64,000 nucleotides of DNA. Source: Mycolicibacter senuensis (GTDB lineage Bacteria > Actinomycetota > Actinomycetes > Mycobacteriales > Mycobacteriaceae). Shown piece by piece: positions 49,272-58,369 of the stretch (the first letter of the stretch is position 1; the number at the start of each line of letters is the position of its first letter). Below the pieces are notes generated by a model, which saw nothing but the letters and a program-made list of their open reading frames with translations, was not told the DNA's origin and ran no database searches. A program made the translations under genes and the position numbers. The stretch spans positions 186,001 through 250,000 of the forward strand of contig NZ_LQPS01000054.1 in NCBI RefSeq assembly GCF_002101885.1, in the 5' to 3' direction.

Positions 49272-51097
49272 GAGCGCACCACCGGCTGGGGCACCGCAGC
49301 CAGCAGCCGACGGGTGTAGTCGTGCTGCGGGTCCCCGAACACCTGCTCCGCATCACCCTGCTCGACGATCTCCCCGGCGAACATCACTGCCACGGTGTGT
49401 GCCAGGTGTTTGACCACCGACAGGTCATGCGAGACGAACAGATACGACAGCCCGAACTGCTGTTGCAGATCCAGCAGCAGGTTGATGATCCCGGCCTGAA
49501 TCGACACGTCCAGCGCCGACACCGGCTCATCGAGCGCCAGGATCTTCGGCTGCAACGCCAGCGCCCGGGCGATCCCGATCCGCTGCTTCTGCCCGCCGGA
49601 GAACTCCGCCGGATACCGCAGCGCGTCGCCGCGGCGCAGCCCCACCAGCTCCAGCAGCTCGGCCACCCGGGCGTGGGTCGCGGCCTTGTCGAACCCGTTC
49701 GCGCGCAACGGCTCGGCCAGCACCTCGAAGACCGGTAGCCGCGGATCCAGCGAGGCCACCGGATCCTGGAACACCACCTGCAGATCGCGGCGCAGCGCGC
49801 GGCGGCCGTCGCGTGTCAACCCCGCGACATCGCTGCCGAGCACCTCGATCGAACCCTCCTGCGGGGCAGCCAGTTCGAGTATCTGGTGCAAGGTGGTGGA
49901 TTTGCCCGAGCCGGATTCGCCGACGATCCCCAGGGTGCGGCCCTGCTGCAACGCGAAGCTGACACGAGAGACGGCGCGGACCTCGCCGACCCGGCGGCGC
50001 AGCACCCCCTTGGTCAGCGGATAGGTTTTGACCAGGTCGCGAACGCGTAGCACGGTTCCGGAATCCGTGGGGGCGGGCGCGGTGACCGCGGTGGGTACGC
50101 GATAGATGTCGGCGGCGCTGCGCCCGGTGACCTGATCGGTATGGATGCAGGCGGCGGTATGAGAAACCCCGACGTTCAATAGCTCCGGCTCCTGCGCCCG
50201 GCACTCGTCGGTGGCCAACGGGCAGCGCGGCGCGAACGGGCAGCCCGGCTCGATGGCGGCCAGCGACGGCGGCGCCCCCGGGATCGGCACCAGCCGGGTG
50301 CCCTGCGGGGCGTCCAGGCGCGGCACCGAACCCAATAGCCCCACCGTGTAGGGCATCCGCCGATCGGCGTACAACGCGGCCACGGGTGCGGCTTCCACCA
50401 CCCGTCCGGCGTACATCACCAGCGCCCGGTCGGCGAACTCGGCGACCACCCCCAGGTCGTGGGTGATGATCAGCACCCCGGCGCCGGTCACGTCACGCGC
50501 GGTCTTGAGCACCTCGAGGATCTGCGCCTGCACCGTGACATCCAGTGCGGTGGTGGGCTCGTCGCAGATCAGCAGGTCCGGGTCACACGAGATCGCGATC
50601 GCGATCACCACCCGCTGGCGCTCCCCGCCGGAGAGCTCATGGGGGAAAGCCCGCGCCCGCTCCTGCGGCCGTGAGATACCCACCAACTCCAGCAGTTCCA
50701 CCGCGCGCCGGCGCGCCGCGGCCCGCCCGATCCTGGGCTGATGCACCTCGATGGCCTCGGCGATCTGATCGCCCACGGTATAGACCGGGGTCAGCGCCGA
50801 CATCGGATCCTGGAACACCATGCCGATCGATGCGCCGCGGAACTTCGACATCGCGGTGTCGCCCAACCCGATCAGCTGCGTGCCGGCCAGCCGCACCGAA
50901 CCGGACACCTGCGCGTGCTCGGGCAGCAACCCCATCACCGCCATGGCCGCCGCGGATTTGCCCGAACCCGATTCGCCGACCATCGCCACGACTTCGCCGG
51001 GGTTCACCCGGTAACTGATGCCGCGCACCGCTTGTACCGCATCGCGGCCGGCGCCGAACGTCACGGCCAGGTCGGCGACTTCCAGCAGGGCGCTCAT
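49268..51097 (-). CDS. oppD: Oligopeptide ABC importer, fused double ATPase
   Basis: 609 residues with two complete ATP-binding cassettes, equal to OppD and OppF fused. Cassette 1: Walker A GESGSGKSA (about residue 41), signature LSGGERQ, Walker B LLICDEPTTALD; its C-terminal Cys-rich loop GCPFAPRCPLATDEC is the usual Opp/Dpp iron-sulfur-like motif. Cassette 2: Walker A GESGSGKST, signature FSGGQKQ, Walker B ILALDEPVSALD. Overlaps oppC and oppA by four bases on each side (ATGA). Matches Rv1281c in length. Confidence 0.93.
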   Translation of the reverse strand: MSALLEVADLAVTFGAGRDAVQAVRGISYRVNPGEVVAMVGESGSGKSAAAMAVMGLLPEHAQVSGSVRLAGTQLIGLGDTAMSKFRGASIGMVFQDPMSALTPVYTVGDQIAEAIEVHQPRIGRAAARRRAVELLELVGISRPQERARAFPHELSGGERQRVVIAIAISCDPDLLICDEPTTALDVTVQAQILEVLKTARDVTGAGVLIITHDLGVVAEFADRALVMYAGRVVEAAPVAALYADRRMPYTVGLLGSVPRLDAPQGTRLVPIPGAPPSLAAIEPGCPFAPRCPLATDECRAQEPELLNVGVSHTAACIHTDQVTGRSAADIYRVPTAVTAPAPTDSGTVLRVRDLVKTYPLTKGVLRRRVGEVRAVSRVSFALQQGRTLGIVGESGSGKSTTLHQILELAAPQEGSIEVLGSDVAGLTRDGRRALRRDLQVVFQDPVASLDPRLPVFEVLAEPLRANGFDKAATHARVAELLELVGLRRGDALRYPAEFSGGQKQRIGIARALALQPKILALDEPVSALDVSIQAGIINLLLDLQQQFGLSYLFVSHDLSVVKHLAHTVAVMFAGEIVEQGDAEQVFGDPQHDYTRRLLAAVPQPVVRS

Positions 51098-51978
51098 CGG
51101 CGGCCCCGCAAACTCGCGGCGTCGGGGTCGAGTGCGTCACGCAGGCCGTCGCCGGCGAGGTTGGCGCAGACCAGGATCGTGATCAGCACCCCGGCCGGGA
51201 ACAGGAACACCCACGGGAAGGTGATCGCCGAGGCGGTGCCGTCGGCGATCAGCGTGCCCAACGACACGTCGGGCGGCTGGATGCCGAAACCCAGGTAACT
51301 CAAACCGGTTTCGGCCAGGATCGCCACCGCCACGTTGAGCGCGGTGTCGATGATCAGGATGGATGCCACGTTGGGCACGATGTGGTCGATGATGATGCGC
51401 CGGCTCGACACTCCCATATACCGTGCGGCGCGGATGAATTCACGTTCGCGCAGGCTCATCGTCAGCCCGCGCACCATGCGGGCGCTGATCATCCAGCTGA
51501 ACCCGGCCAGCAGCAACACCAGCATGAAGATGTTGCCGCTGTTTTTGGTGCGCGGGGTGATGATCGCGATCAGGATGAACGCCGGCACCACCAGCAGCAG
51601 GTCCACCAGCCACATCAGCACCCGGTCGCGCCAGCCGCCGAAATACCCCGCGATCGCCCCGACCGTCGCGGCGATCACCGTGGAGATCAGCGCCACGCAG
51701 ACCCCGATCAGCATCGACTTCTGCATGCCGCGCAGGATCTGGGCCAGCAGGTCCTGGCCCAGTGCGTTGGTGCCCAGCCAGTGCTGTGCGCCCGGCGGCA
51801 CCAGCAGCGCGTCGTAGTCCAGGTCGGTGTAGGAGTAGGGCAGCAGGCTCGGCAGTGTGTAGCAGCCGACGAACATCACCGCCAGCAGCGCCAGCGCGCC
51901 CACCGCGGTGCGGCTGCGCAGGAATCGGCGCAGCACCAGGGTGCGCCGGGAGGCGAACGCGATCTCGGTGCTCGTCAT
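51094..51978 (-). CDS. oppC: Oligopeptide ABC importer permease
   Basis: 294-residue inner-membrane permease. Starts at ATG 51978 (MTSTEIAFASRR), overlapping the oppB stop. About six membrane segments and the EAA-type cytoplasmic loop EREFIRAARYMGVSSRRIII that contacts the ATPase. The loop HWLGTNALGQDLLAQILRG before helix 2 is typical of OppC/DppC. Pairs with OppB. Confidence 0.92.
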   Translation of the reverse strand: MTSTEIAFASRRTLVLRRFLRSRTAVGALALLAVMFVGCYTLPSLLPYSYTDLDYDALLVPPGAQHWLGTNALGQDLLAQILRGMQKSMLIGVCVALISTVIAATVGAIAGYFGGWRDRVLMWLVDLLLVVPAFILIAIITPRTKNSGNIFMLVLLLAGFSWMISARMVRGLTMSLREREFIRAARYMGVSSRRIIIDHIVPNVASILIIDTALNVAVAILAETGLSYLGFGIQPPDVSLGTLIADGTASAITFPWVFLFPAGVLITILVCANLAGDGLRDALDPDAASLRGRR

Positions 51979-52949
51979 GACACCCGCACCCGCGGGTCCA
52001 GCAGCGCGTAGATGACATCGGAGAGCAGCCCGGCCAGCAGGACCACTGCACCGGAGAACACCGTGATCGCCGCGACGATATTGGTGTCCTGGGTGGCGAC
52101 GCCTTGCACCACCCATTCGCCCATGCCGTGCCAGCCGAAGATCTTCTCCACGAACACCGCCCCGGTGACCAACCCGGCCACCCCGTAGGCGAACAGCGTG
52201 GCCATCGGGATCAGCGCGGTGCGCAGCCCGTGTTTGAACAACGCGCGGCGCCGGGTCAGCCCCTTGGCGCGGGCGGTGCGGATGAAGTCCTGGCCGAGCA
52301 CATCGAGCATCGCGTTGCGCTGGTAGCGGCTGAAGCTCGCGGCGGCCCCCAGCGCCAGGGTCAGCGACGGCAACACCAGGTGCTGCAGCCGATCGAGCAG
52401 CCCGGGCCAGAAGCCGGTGACCAGCCCGGGGGAGGTCTCGCCGGTGTAGTCGAACAGTTGCGCGCCCAGTGCCCAGTTCACCCGCAGCGCGCCCAGGATC
52501 ACCAGGTTGGCCAGCACGAACGTGGGCACCGACAGCACCAGCAGCGCCGCCATCGTGATGACCCGGTCGGAGAGCCGATACTGGCGCACCGCCCCCCAGG
52601 CACCGGCCACCACACCGATCACCGTGCCCGCCAGCGAGCCGACCAGCAGCAGTCGCAGGCTCACTCCGATGCGCCGGCCCAGCTCGTCGGAGACCGGCTG
52701 ACCGGTGACGGTGACGCCGAAGTCGCCGCGGACGGCATGCGAGGCCCAGTGCGCGTAGCGCAGCGGAATCGGCTTGTCCAGGCCCAGTTCGGCGGCCTTG
52801 GCGTCGATGACCGCCTGCGGGGGACGCGGGTTGCGCTGCATCAAGCTGTCCAGTGGGGCGAACGCCAGCGAGGTCAGGCAGAAGGTGAGGAAGGATGCGA
52901 GGCCCAGCAGCACCAGGTAGTTCAGCGCCCGGCCGGCCAGAAACCGCAT
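51975..52949 (-). CDS. oppB: Oligopeptide ABC importer permease
   Basis: 324-residue permease, first gene of the importer. I take ATG 52949 (MRFLAGRALN); an adjacent ATG at 52952 is equally possible. N-terminal helix RALNYLVLLGLASFLTFCLT, then about five more segments and the ATPase-contact loop LGQDFIRTARAKGLTRRRAL. The long N-terminal loop with RNPRPPQAVIDAKAAELGLD is typical. Order oppB-oppC-oppD-oppA equals Rv1283c-Rv1280c. Divergent from canA, with 221 bases between. Confidence 0.92.
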   Translation of the reverse strand: MRFLAGRALNYLVLLGLASFLTFCLTSLAFAPLDSLMQRNPRPPQAVIDAKAAELGLDKPIPLRYAHWASHAVRGDFGVTVTGQPVSDELGRRIGVSLRLLLVGSLAGTVIGVVAGAWGAVRQYRLSDRVITMAALLVLSVPTFVLANLVILGALRVNWALGAQLFDYTGETSPGLVTGFWPGLLDRLQHLVLPSLTLALGAAASFSRYQRNAMLDVLGQDFIRTARAKGLTRRRALFKHGLRTALIPMATLFAYGVAGLVTGAVFVEKIFGWHGMGEWVVQGVATQDTNIVAAITVFSGAVVLLAGLLSDVIYALLDPRVRVS

Positions 52950-53170
52950 CATGGCCAAAAGGGTAGAGCCCCCTCGCGCGAGCACGCCGGACGCCTCATC
53001 CCCGCGAGCGCGCGTGTCCCCGGCCGACACGGCGCGGGAATCACCGGGTTTACGCACGCTCGCGCCCGGGAGACGCTCTGGCGAATCATTGATTCGAATG
53101 ATTATTACCCGTGGAAACTCGCGGCTCGTTGATTAGTCTCAGACGTCAGACCGCGACAGAGGGAGACCCC

Positions 53171-53662
53171 GTGACCGTCACCGACGACTACTTGGCCAAC
53201 AACGCGGAGTACGCGAAGACCTTCAAGGGTCCGCTGCCCATGCCGCCCAGCAAGCACGTCGCGATCGTCGCCTGTATGGACGCGCGGCTCGACGTGTACC
53301 GGGTACTCGGCCTCAACGAGGGTGAGGCGCACGCGATCCGCAACGCCGGCGGGGTGATCACCGACGACGTGATTCGGTCCCTGGCGATCAGCCAGCGGTT
53401 GCTGGGCACCCGGGAGATCATCCTGATCCACCACAGCGACTGCGGGATGCTCACCTTCACCGACGACGAGTTCAAGCGCTCGATTCTGGAGGAGACTGGA
53501 ATCCGGCCGGGCTGGGCGCCCGAGGCATTCCCGGACCCGGCCGAAGACGTCAAGCAGTCGTTGCGCCGGGTCAAGGCCAGCCCGTTCATCACCGCGACGA
53601 CCTCGCTGCGCGGGTTCGTCTTCGACGTCGCCACCGGCAAGCTCGGCGAGGTCACCGTTTAG
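53171..53662 (+). CDS. canA: Beta-class carbonic anhydrase
   Basis: 163-residue zinc enzyme interconverting CO2 and bicarbonate. Zinc ligands Cys35 (VACMDARLD, with catalytic Asp37), His88 and Cys91 (HHSDCG) are in place. Start GTG 53171 gives exactly the length of Rv1284. It precedes the sulfate-activation genes as in M. tuberculosis but with its own 224-base gap and a promoter before cysD, so it need not be co-transcribed. Confidence 0.93.
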   Translation: MTVTDDYLANNAEYAKTFKGPLPMPPSKHVAIVACMDARLDVYRVLGLNEGEAHAIRNAGGVITDDVIRSLAISQRLLGTREIILIHHSDCGMLTFTDDEFKRSILEETGIRPGWAPEAFPDPAEDVKQSLRRVKASPFITATTSLRGFVFDVATGKLGEVTV

Positions 53663-53789
53663 CGCGCCTGGTCTCCGCGCGATCTGAGCCATCCGCCGCC
53701 GGCGAGCGTGCGCCGATCCGGTCGACACGCCGAGCGGGCGGCCGGGGACCCGCCCGCTCGCCGGGAGGGGGCGGCCTGGGCAGCTCACA

Positions 53790-53819
53790 TTGACAGCGCC
53801 CCGACCAGCCTGGTTACAT
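53790..53819 (+). promoter_or_regulatory. Promoter of the cysD-cysNC-cysQ operon
   Basis: -35 TTGACA (53790-53795), 18-base spacer, -10 TTACAT (53814-53819), start near 53826 and a leader of about 60 bases. The leader has arms ATCCG and CGGAT around 53837-53868 and a GGATATCC palindrome near 53864, which could bind a regulator such as the Rrf2 protein encoded four genes on. Confidence 0.5.
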
Positions 53820-53886
53820 GTCCGCCTATAACAAACAAATCCGGCAAGTCTTACCAAGATTATCGGATATCCCTGGCGAGGAACTC

Positions 53887-54825
53887 ATGACCAGCAACAT
53901 CACCGCGCTCGTGGAACCGTCCACGGCCGGGAAGTACCAGCTGACGCATCTGCGCACCCTGGAGGCCGAGGCCATCCACATCATCCGGGAGGTGGCCGCC
54001 GAATTCGAGCGGCCGGTGCTGCTGTTCTCCGGCGGCAAGGACTCCATCGTCATGCTGCACCTGGCGGTCAAGGCATTCGCGCCGGGAAGACTGCCGTTCC
54101 CGGTGATGCACGTCGACACCGGCCACAACTTCGACGAGGTCATCGCCGCGCGTGACGATCTGGTCGCCCGCACCGGCGTGCGACTGGTGGTGGCCGGCGT
54201 GCAGGACGACATCGACGCCGGCCGGGTGATCGACGACGGGCCGTCGCGCAATCCGCTGCAGACCGTCACCCTGCTGCGCGCGATCCGGGAGAACAAGTTC
54301 GACGCCGCGTTCGGCGGCGCCCGCCGCGACGAGGAGAAGGCCCGCGCCAAGGAGCGGGTATTCAGCTTCCGCGACGAGTTCGGCCAGTGGGACCCCAAGG
54401 CGCAGCGACCCGAGCTGTGGAACCTCTACAACGGGCGGCACCGGGCCGGCGAACACATCCGGGTGTTCCCGCTGTCGAACTGGACCGAATTCGACATCTG
54501 GTCCTACATCGGAGCCGAGGAGATCCTTTTACCCTCAATCTATTTCGCCCATCAGCGCAAGGTCTTCCGCCGCGACGGCATGCTGCTGGCCGACCACGAG
54601 TTTCTGCGCCCCGCCGACGGCGAGGACGTGTTCGAGGCCACGGTGCGCTTCCGCACCGTCGGCGACGTCACCTGCACCGGCTGTGTGGAGTCCACCGCGG
54701 CCACCGTCGAGGACGTCATCGCCGAGACCGCGGTCTCGCGGCTGACCGAGCGCGGCGCCACCCGCGCCGATGACCGGATCTCCGAGGCAGGCATGGAAGA
54801 CCGCAAACGGCAGGGGTACTTCTGA
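53887..54825 (+). CDS. cysD: Sulfate adenylyltransferase subunit 2
   Basis: 312-residue ATP sulfurylase catalytic subunit making APS from sulfate and ATP. The PP-loop SGGKDS (LLFSGGKDSIVMLHLA, about residue 46) and FGGARRDEEKARAKERVFSF, then SNWTEFDIWSYI are family features. I start at ATG 53887 (MTSNITALVEP) after GAGGAACTC; an earlier ATG at 53818 would fall before the predicted transcription start. The stop overlaps the cysNC ATG by one base (TGATG). Confidence 0.92.
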   Translation: MTSNITALVEPSTAGKYQLTHLRTLEAEAIHIIREVAAEFERPVLLFSGGKDSIVMLHLAVKAFAPGRLPFPVMHVDTGHNFDEVIAARDDLVARTGVRLVVAGVQDDIDAGRVIDDGPSRNPLQTVTLLRAIRENKFDAAFGGARRDEEKARAKERVFSFRDEFGQWDPKAQRPELWNLYNGRHRAGEHIRVFPLSNWTEFDIWSYIGAEEILLPSIYFAHQRKVFRRDGMLLADHEFLRPADGEDVFEATVRFRTVGDVTCTGCVESTAATVEDVIAETAVSRLTERGATRADDRISEAGMEDRKRQGYF

Positions 54826-56678
54826 TGAGCGCGGCGACCACACTGCTTCGCATTGCGACGGCCGGATCGGTCGACGACGGCAAGTCCACCCTGATCGGGC
54901 GCCTGCTGTTCGACTCCAAGGCCGTCATGGAGGACCAGCTGGCCTCGGTGGAGCGCACCTCCCGGGAACGCGGGCACGACTACACCGACCTGGCGCTGGT
55001 CACCGACGGCCTGCGCGCCGAGCGCGAGCAGGGCATCACCATCGACGTGGCCTACCGCTACTTCGCCACGCCCAAGCGGAAATTCATCATCGCCGACACC
55101 CCGGGCCACATCCAGTACACCCGCAACATGGTGACTGGCGCCTCGACCGCCCAGCTGGCGATCGTGCTCGTCGACGCTCGCCACGGCCTACAGGAGCAGT
55201 CGCGCCGGCACACCTTCCTGGCGTCGCTGCTGGGCATCCGTCACATCGTGCTGGCCGTCAACAAGATGGACCTGATCGACTGGGACGAGCAGCGATTCGC
55301 GTCCATCCGTGATGATTTCCACTCGTTCGCCACCCGGCTGGACGTGCACGACGTGACGACCATCCCGATCTCGGCGCTGCTCGGCGACAACGTGGTGACC
55401 AAGTCCGACAAGACCCCCTACTACGAGGGCCCTGCGCTGCTGTCGCATCTGGAAGACGTCTACATCGCCGGTGACCGCAATCTGGTCGACGTGCGCTTCC
55501 CGGTGCAGTACGTGATCCGCCCGCAGACCCACGAGCACGCCGACCACCGCAGCTACGCCGGCACCGTCGCCAGCGGCGTACTACGTCCCGGCGACGACGT
55601 GGTGGTGCTGCCGTCCGGGAAGCCGAGTCGGGTCGCCTCGATCGAGGGACCCACCGGTCAAGTGGGCGAAGCATTTCCGCCGATGGCGGTCTCGGTCAGT
55701 CTCGAAGACGACATCGACATCTCCCGTGGCGACATGATCGCGCGCACCAACAACCAGCCGCGGATCGTGCAGGACTTCGACGCCACGGTGTGCTGGATGG
55801 CCGATGGTGCGACGCTGCAGCCCGGCAATGACTACCTCATCAAGCACACCACCCGCACCACCCGGGTGAAGGTGATGGCACTGGACTACCGCCTCGACGT
55901 CAACACCTTGCATCGGGACAAGGAGGCGAACGCGCTGCAGCTCAACGAGCTCGGCCGGGTCTCGCTGCGCGCCCAGGTCCCGCTGATGCTCGACGAGTTC
56001 AGCCACAACGGCGCCACCGGGTCGTTCATCCTCATCGACCAGTCCACCAACGGAACGGTCGCGGCCGGCATGGTGCTGCGCGACGTCTCGGGTCGCAACC
56101 CCAGCCCGAACACGGTGCGCCACGAGTCGCTGGTCACCGCGGCCGACCGGCTTTCCAAGGGCCGCACGGTGTGGCTGACCGGCCTATCCGGGGCCGGTAA
56201 GTCGTCGGTGGCCATGCGCATCGAGCAGCTGCTGCTCGAAAGGGGAACGCCAGCCTACGTTCTCGACGGTGACAATCTGCGCCACGGTCTCAACGCCGAC
56301 CTCGGGTTCTCGATGGCCGACCGCGCCGAGAACCTGCGCCGGCTCGCGCACGTGGCAACCCTGCTGGCCGATTCCGGCCAGGTCGTGCTGGTGCCGGCGA
56401 TCAGCCCGCTGAACGAGCACCGCCAGCTGGCCCGGCAGGTCCACACCGACGCCGGTTTCGAGTTCATCGAAGTGTTCTGCGACACCCCGCTGGAAGACTG
56501 CGAGCAGCGAGACCCCAAGGGGCTGTACGCCAAAGCGCGCGCGGGCCTCATCACCCACTTCACCGGCATCGACAGTCCCTATCAGCGGCCGCGGAATCCC
56601 GATGTGCGGCTGACCCCAGACGACGACGTCGATGAACAGGCCCGCCAGGTCATCGCGGCGATCGACGCCCGAAAGTGA
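54825..56678 (+). CDS. cysNC: Bifunctional sulfate adenylyltransferase GTPase subunit / APS kinase
   Basis: 617 residues. N-terminal translation-factor GTPase: G1 GSVDDGKST, switch region EQGITIDVAYRYF, G3 DTPGH, G4 NKMD, then two beta-barrel domains to about residue 435. C-terminal APS kinase: P-loop GLSGAGKSS (about residue 450), DGDNLRHGLNADLGFS, and the flexible lid RDPKGLYAKARAG. Together with CysD it makes APS and then PAPS. Overlaps cysQ by four bases (GTGA). Equals Rv1286. Confidence 0.94.
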   Translation: MSAATTLLRIATAGSVDDGKSTLIGRLLFDSKAVMEDQLASVERTSRERGHDYTDLALVTDGLRAEREQGITIDVAYRYFATPKRKFIIADTPGHIQYTRNMVTGASTAQLAIVLVDARHGLQEQSRRHTFLASLLGIRHIVLAVNKMDLIDWDEQRFASIRDDFHSFATRLDVHDVTTIPISALLGDNVVTKSDKTPYYEGPALLSHLEDVYIAGDRNLVDVRFPVQYVIRPQTHEHADHRSYAGTVASGVLRPGDDVVVLPSGKPSRVASIEGPTGQVGEAFPPMAVSVSLEDDIDISRGDMIARTNNQPRIVQDFDATVCWMADGATLQPGNDYLIKHTTRTTRVKVMALDYRLDVNTLHRDKEANALQLNELGRVSLRAQVPLMLDEFSHNGATGSFILIDQSTNGTVAAGMVLRDVSGRNPSPNTVRHESLVTAADRLSKGRTVWLTGLSGAGKSSVAMRIEQLLLERGTPAYVLDGDNLRHGLNADLGFSMADRAENLRRLAHVATLLADSGQVVLVPAISPLNEHRQLARQVHTDAGFEFIEVFCDTPLEDCEQRDPKGLYAKARAGLITHFTGIDSPYQRPRNPDVRLTPDDDVDEQARQVIAAIDARK

Positions 56679-57403
56679 ACGACCACCAGCTGGCCGCCCA
56701 GCTCGCCGCCGACGCCGGCCGGCTGTTGCTGACCGTCCGCGACGAACTGGCCGACGCACCGCAAGCCGAGCGTAAAGCGGCCGGCGACAAACGTTCTCAC
56801 GACTACCTGATGGCCGCGCTGGCCGCCGAGCGCCCGGCGGACGCGGTGCTGTCCGAGGAGGGCGCCGACAACCCGGTGCGGCTGCAAGCCGAGCGCGTCT
56901 GGATCGTCGACCCGCTGGACGGCACCCGGGAGTTCTCCGAACTCGGCCGCGACGACTGGGCCGTGCACGTCGCGCTGTGGCAGGCCGGGGAGCTGACCGC
57001 CGGCGCCGTCGCGCTGCCGGCCCGCGGCATCACGCTGGCCACCCCTGATATCGCCGCACCACCCGAGCACGCCGGCCCGCCGCGCATCGCGGTCTCGCGC
57101 AGCCGCCCGCCGGCGGTCGCCGATGCCGTGCGCGCTCACCTCGACGGCGAACTCGTGGCGATGGGATCGGCCGGGGTGAAGGTCGCCGCGGTCATCCAGG
57201 GCGCCGCCGACGTCTACGTGCACGCCGGCGGGCAGTACGAATGGGACTCCGCGGCGCCGGTGGCCGTCGCCCGGGCCGCCGGCCTGCACACCTCGCGCAT
57301 CGACGGCTCCCCGCTGGTCTACAACCGGCCCGACCCGTTGCTGCCCGATCTGGTGGTGTGCCGGCCCGAATACGCCGACGCGGTGCTTGCGGCGATCGGC
57401 TGA
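56675..57403 (+). CDS. cysQ: 3'(2'),5'-bisphosphate nucleotidase, CysQ-like
   Basis: 242-residue magnesium-dependent phosphatase of the inositol-monophosphatase superfamily, expected to hydrolyse PAP or PAPS and so relieve product inhibition of sulfur assimilation. Metal motif 1 is EEGADN, motif 2 VDPLDGTREF near residue 89, motif 3 EWDSAAPVAVARAAG near residue 190. Start GTG 56675 overlaps cysNC. In M. tuberculosis the CysQ gene (Rv2131c) is at another locus; here the gene is inserted between cysNC and the Rrf2 regulator and becomes part of the cys operon. Confidence 0.87.
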   Translation: MNDHQLAAQLAADAGRLLLTVRDELADAPQAERKAAGDKRSHDYLMAALAAERPADAVLSEEGADNPVRLQAERVWIVDPLDGTREFSELGRDDWAVHVALWQAGELTAGAVALPARGITLATPDIAAPPEHAGPPRIAVSRSRPPAVADAVRAHLDGELVAMGSAGVKVAAVIQGAADVYVHAGGQYEWDSAAPVAVARAAGLHTSRIDGSPLVYNRPDPLLPDLVVCRPEYADAVLAAIG

Positions 57404-57440
57404 CGTCGCCGGGACGAGCGCAGATGGCAGAATCGCCAGG

Positions 57441-57911
57441 ATGCGGATGTCGGCCAAGGCGGAGTACGCGGTGCGGGCGATGGTGCAGCTCGCCACCGCC
57501 GAAGCCGGCACCCTGGTCAAAACCGACGACATCGCCACCGCGCAGGGCATCCCGGCGCAGTTTCTCGTCGACATCCTGTCGGATCTGCGCACCGACCGGC
57601 TGGTCCGCAGCCAGCGTGGCCGGGACGGCGGCTACGAACTGGCGCGCGCAGCCACCGAGATCAGCGTCGCCGACGTGCTGCGCTGTATCGACGGCCCGCT
57701 GGCCAGTGTCCGCGACATCGGACTGGGCGATCTGCCCTACGTCGGTCCCACCGCCGCGTTGACCGATGTGTGGCGGGCGTTGCGGGCCAGCATGCGGTCG
57801 GTGCTCGAGCAGACCAGTCTGTCCGATGTCGCCGCGGGGCAACTGCCCGCACACGTCGCCGAGTTCGCCGCCGACTACCGCGCCCAGGAACGCCAGCGCG
57901 GCCACGGCTGA
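57441..57911 (+). CDS. Rrf2-family regulator (Rv1287-like)
   Basis: 156 residues. Winged helix MSAKAEYAVRAMVQLATAEA, recognition QGIPAQFLVDILSDLRTDRL, wing SQRGRDGGYELARAATEISV, then the DVLRCIDGPL hinge and a helical dimer region. It has a single Cys (LRCIDG), so it lacks the three-Cys iron-sulfur site of IscR/RsrR types and resembles CymR-type sulfur regulators. Start ATG 57441 with ATG 57447 close by. Placed just after the cys operon as in Rv1285-Rv1287, it is a plausible controller of cysteine biosynthesis; the link is inference. Confidence 0.88.
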   Translation: MRMSAKAEYAVRAMVQLATAEAGTLVKTDDIATAQGIPAQFLVDILSDLRTDRLVRSQRGRDGGYELARAATEISVADVLRCIDGPLASVRDIGLGDLPYVGPTAALTDVWRALRASMRSVLEQTSLSDVAAGQLPAHVAEFAADYRAQERQRGHG

Positions 57912-57933
57912 CCCCTTCCCGGCGTAGCCCGAC

Positions 57934-58323
57934 CTAGGAACCCGAGCCGTACGGGCGGGTGAGGATCTCCATCGCATGACCACTGGGGTCGCGGAAATAG
58001 ACCCCGCGCCCGCCGTCGCGACGATTGATCTCACCGGGGCGCCCACCGCGCGGGTCCGCCCAGTGCGCCAGCCCCCGCGAGGTGATCTTGCCGTAGATGG
58101 CGTCGAAGTCGTGCTCGGAGACCAGGAACGCATAGTGCTGCGGCCGGATCTCCTCGTCGCCGGGCACCTCGGCGTAGTCGAGGCTGGCCTGGTGATCGAG
58201 CCCGACGACCATGAAGTGGCCGAACGGTTGGGGATCGGGCAGACCGAACAGCTCTGCCAGGAATGCCGCCGACTCCTGCTTGTCGTGGGTGGCGACGATG
58301 GTGTGGTTGAAGGAAATGCTCAT
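57934..58323 (-). CDS. VOC/glyoxalase-family protein
   Basis: 129-residue single-module vicinal-oxygen-chelate protein. Metal-type ligands in ISFNHTIVATHDKQES, the strand FLVSEHDFDAIYGKITSRGL and the closing motif GRGVYFRDPSGHAMEILT. Could be an isomerase, dioxygenase or resistance protein. Divergent from the LLM gene, the start codons 46 bases apart if 58370 is used. Confidence 0.8.
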   Translation of the reverse strand: MSISFNHTIVATHDKQESAAFLAELFGLPDPQPFGHFMVVGLDHQASLDYAEVPGDEEIRPQHYAFLVSEHDFDAIYGKITSRGLAHWADPRGGRPGEINRRDGGRGVYFRDPSGHAMEILTRPYGSGS

Positions 58324-58369
58324 GGCTCAAGTGTCGGCCGTCACCGGCGCGCGTGCCACAATCGCGGGC

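Noticed and set aside
53820..53886. Riboswitch in the cysD leader
   Set aside because: The leader is only about 60 bases and shows no S-box or other known riboswitch core; simple symmetric sites fit a protein regulator better.
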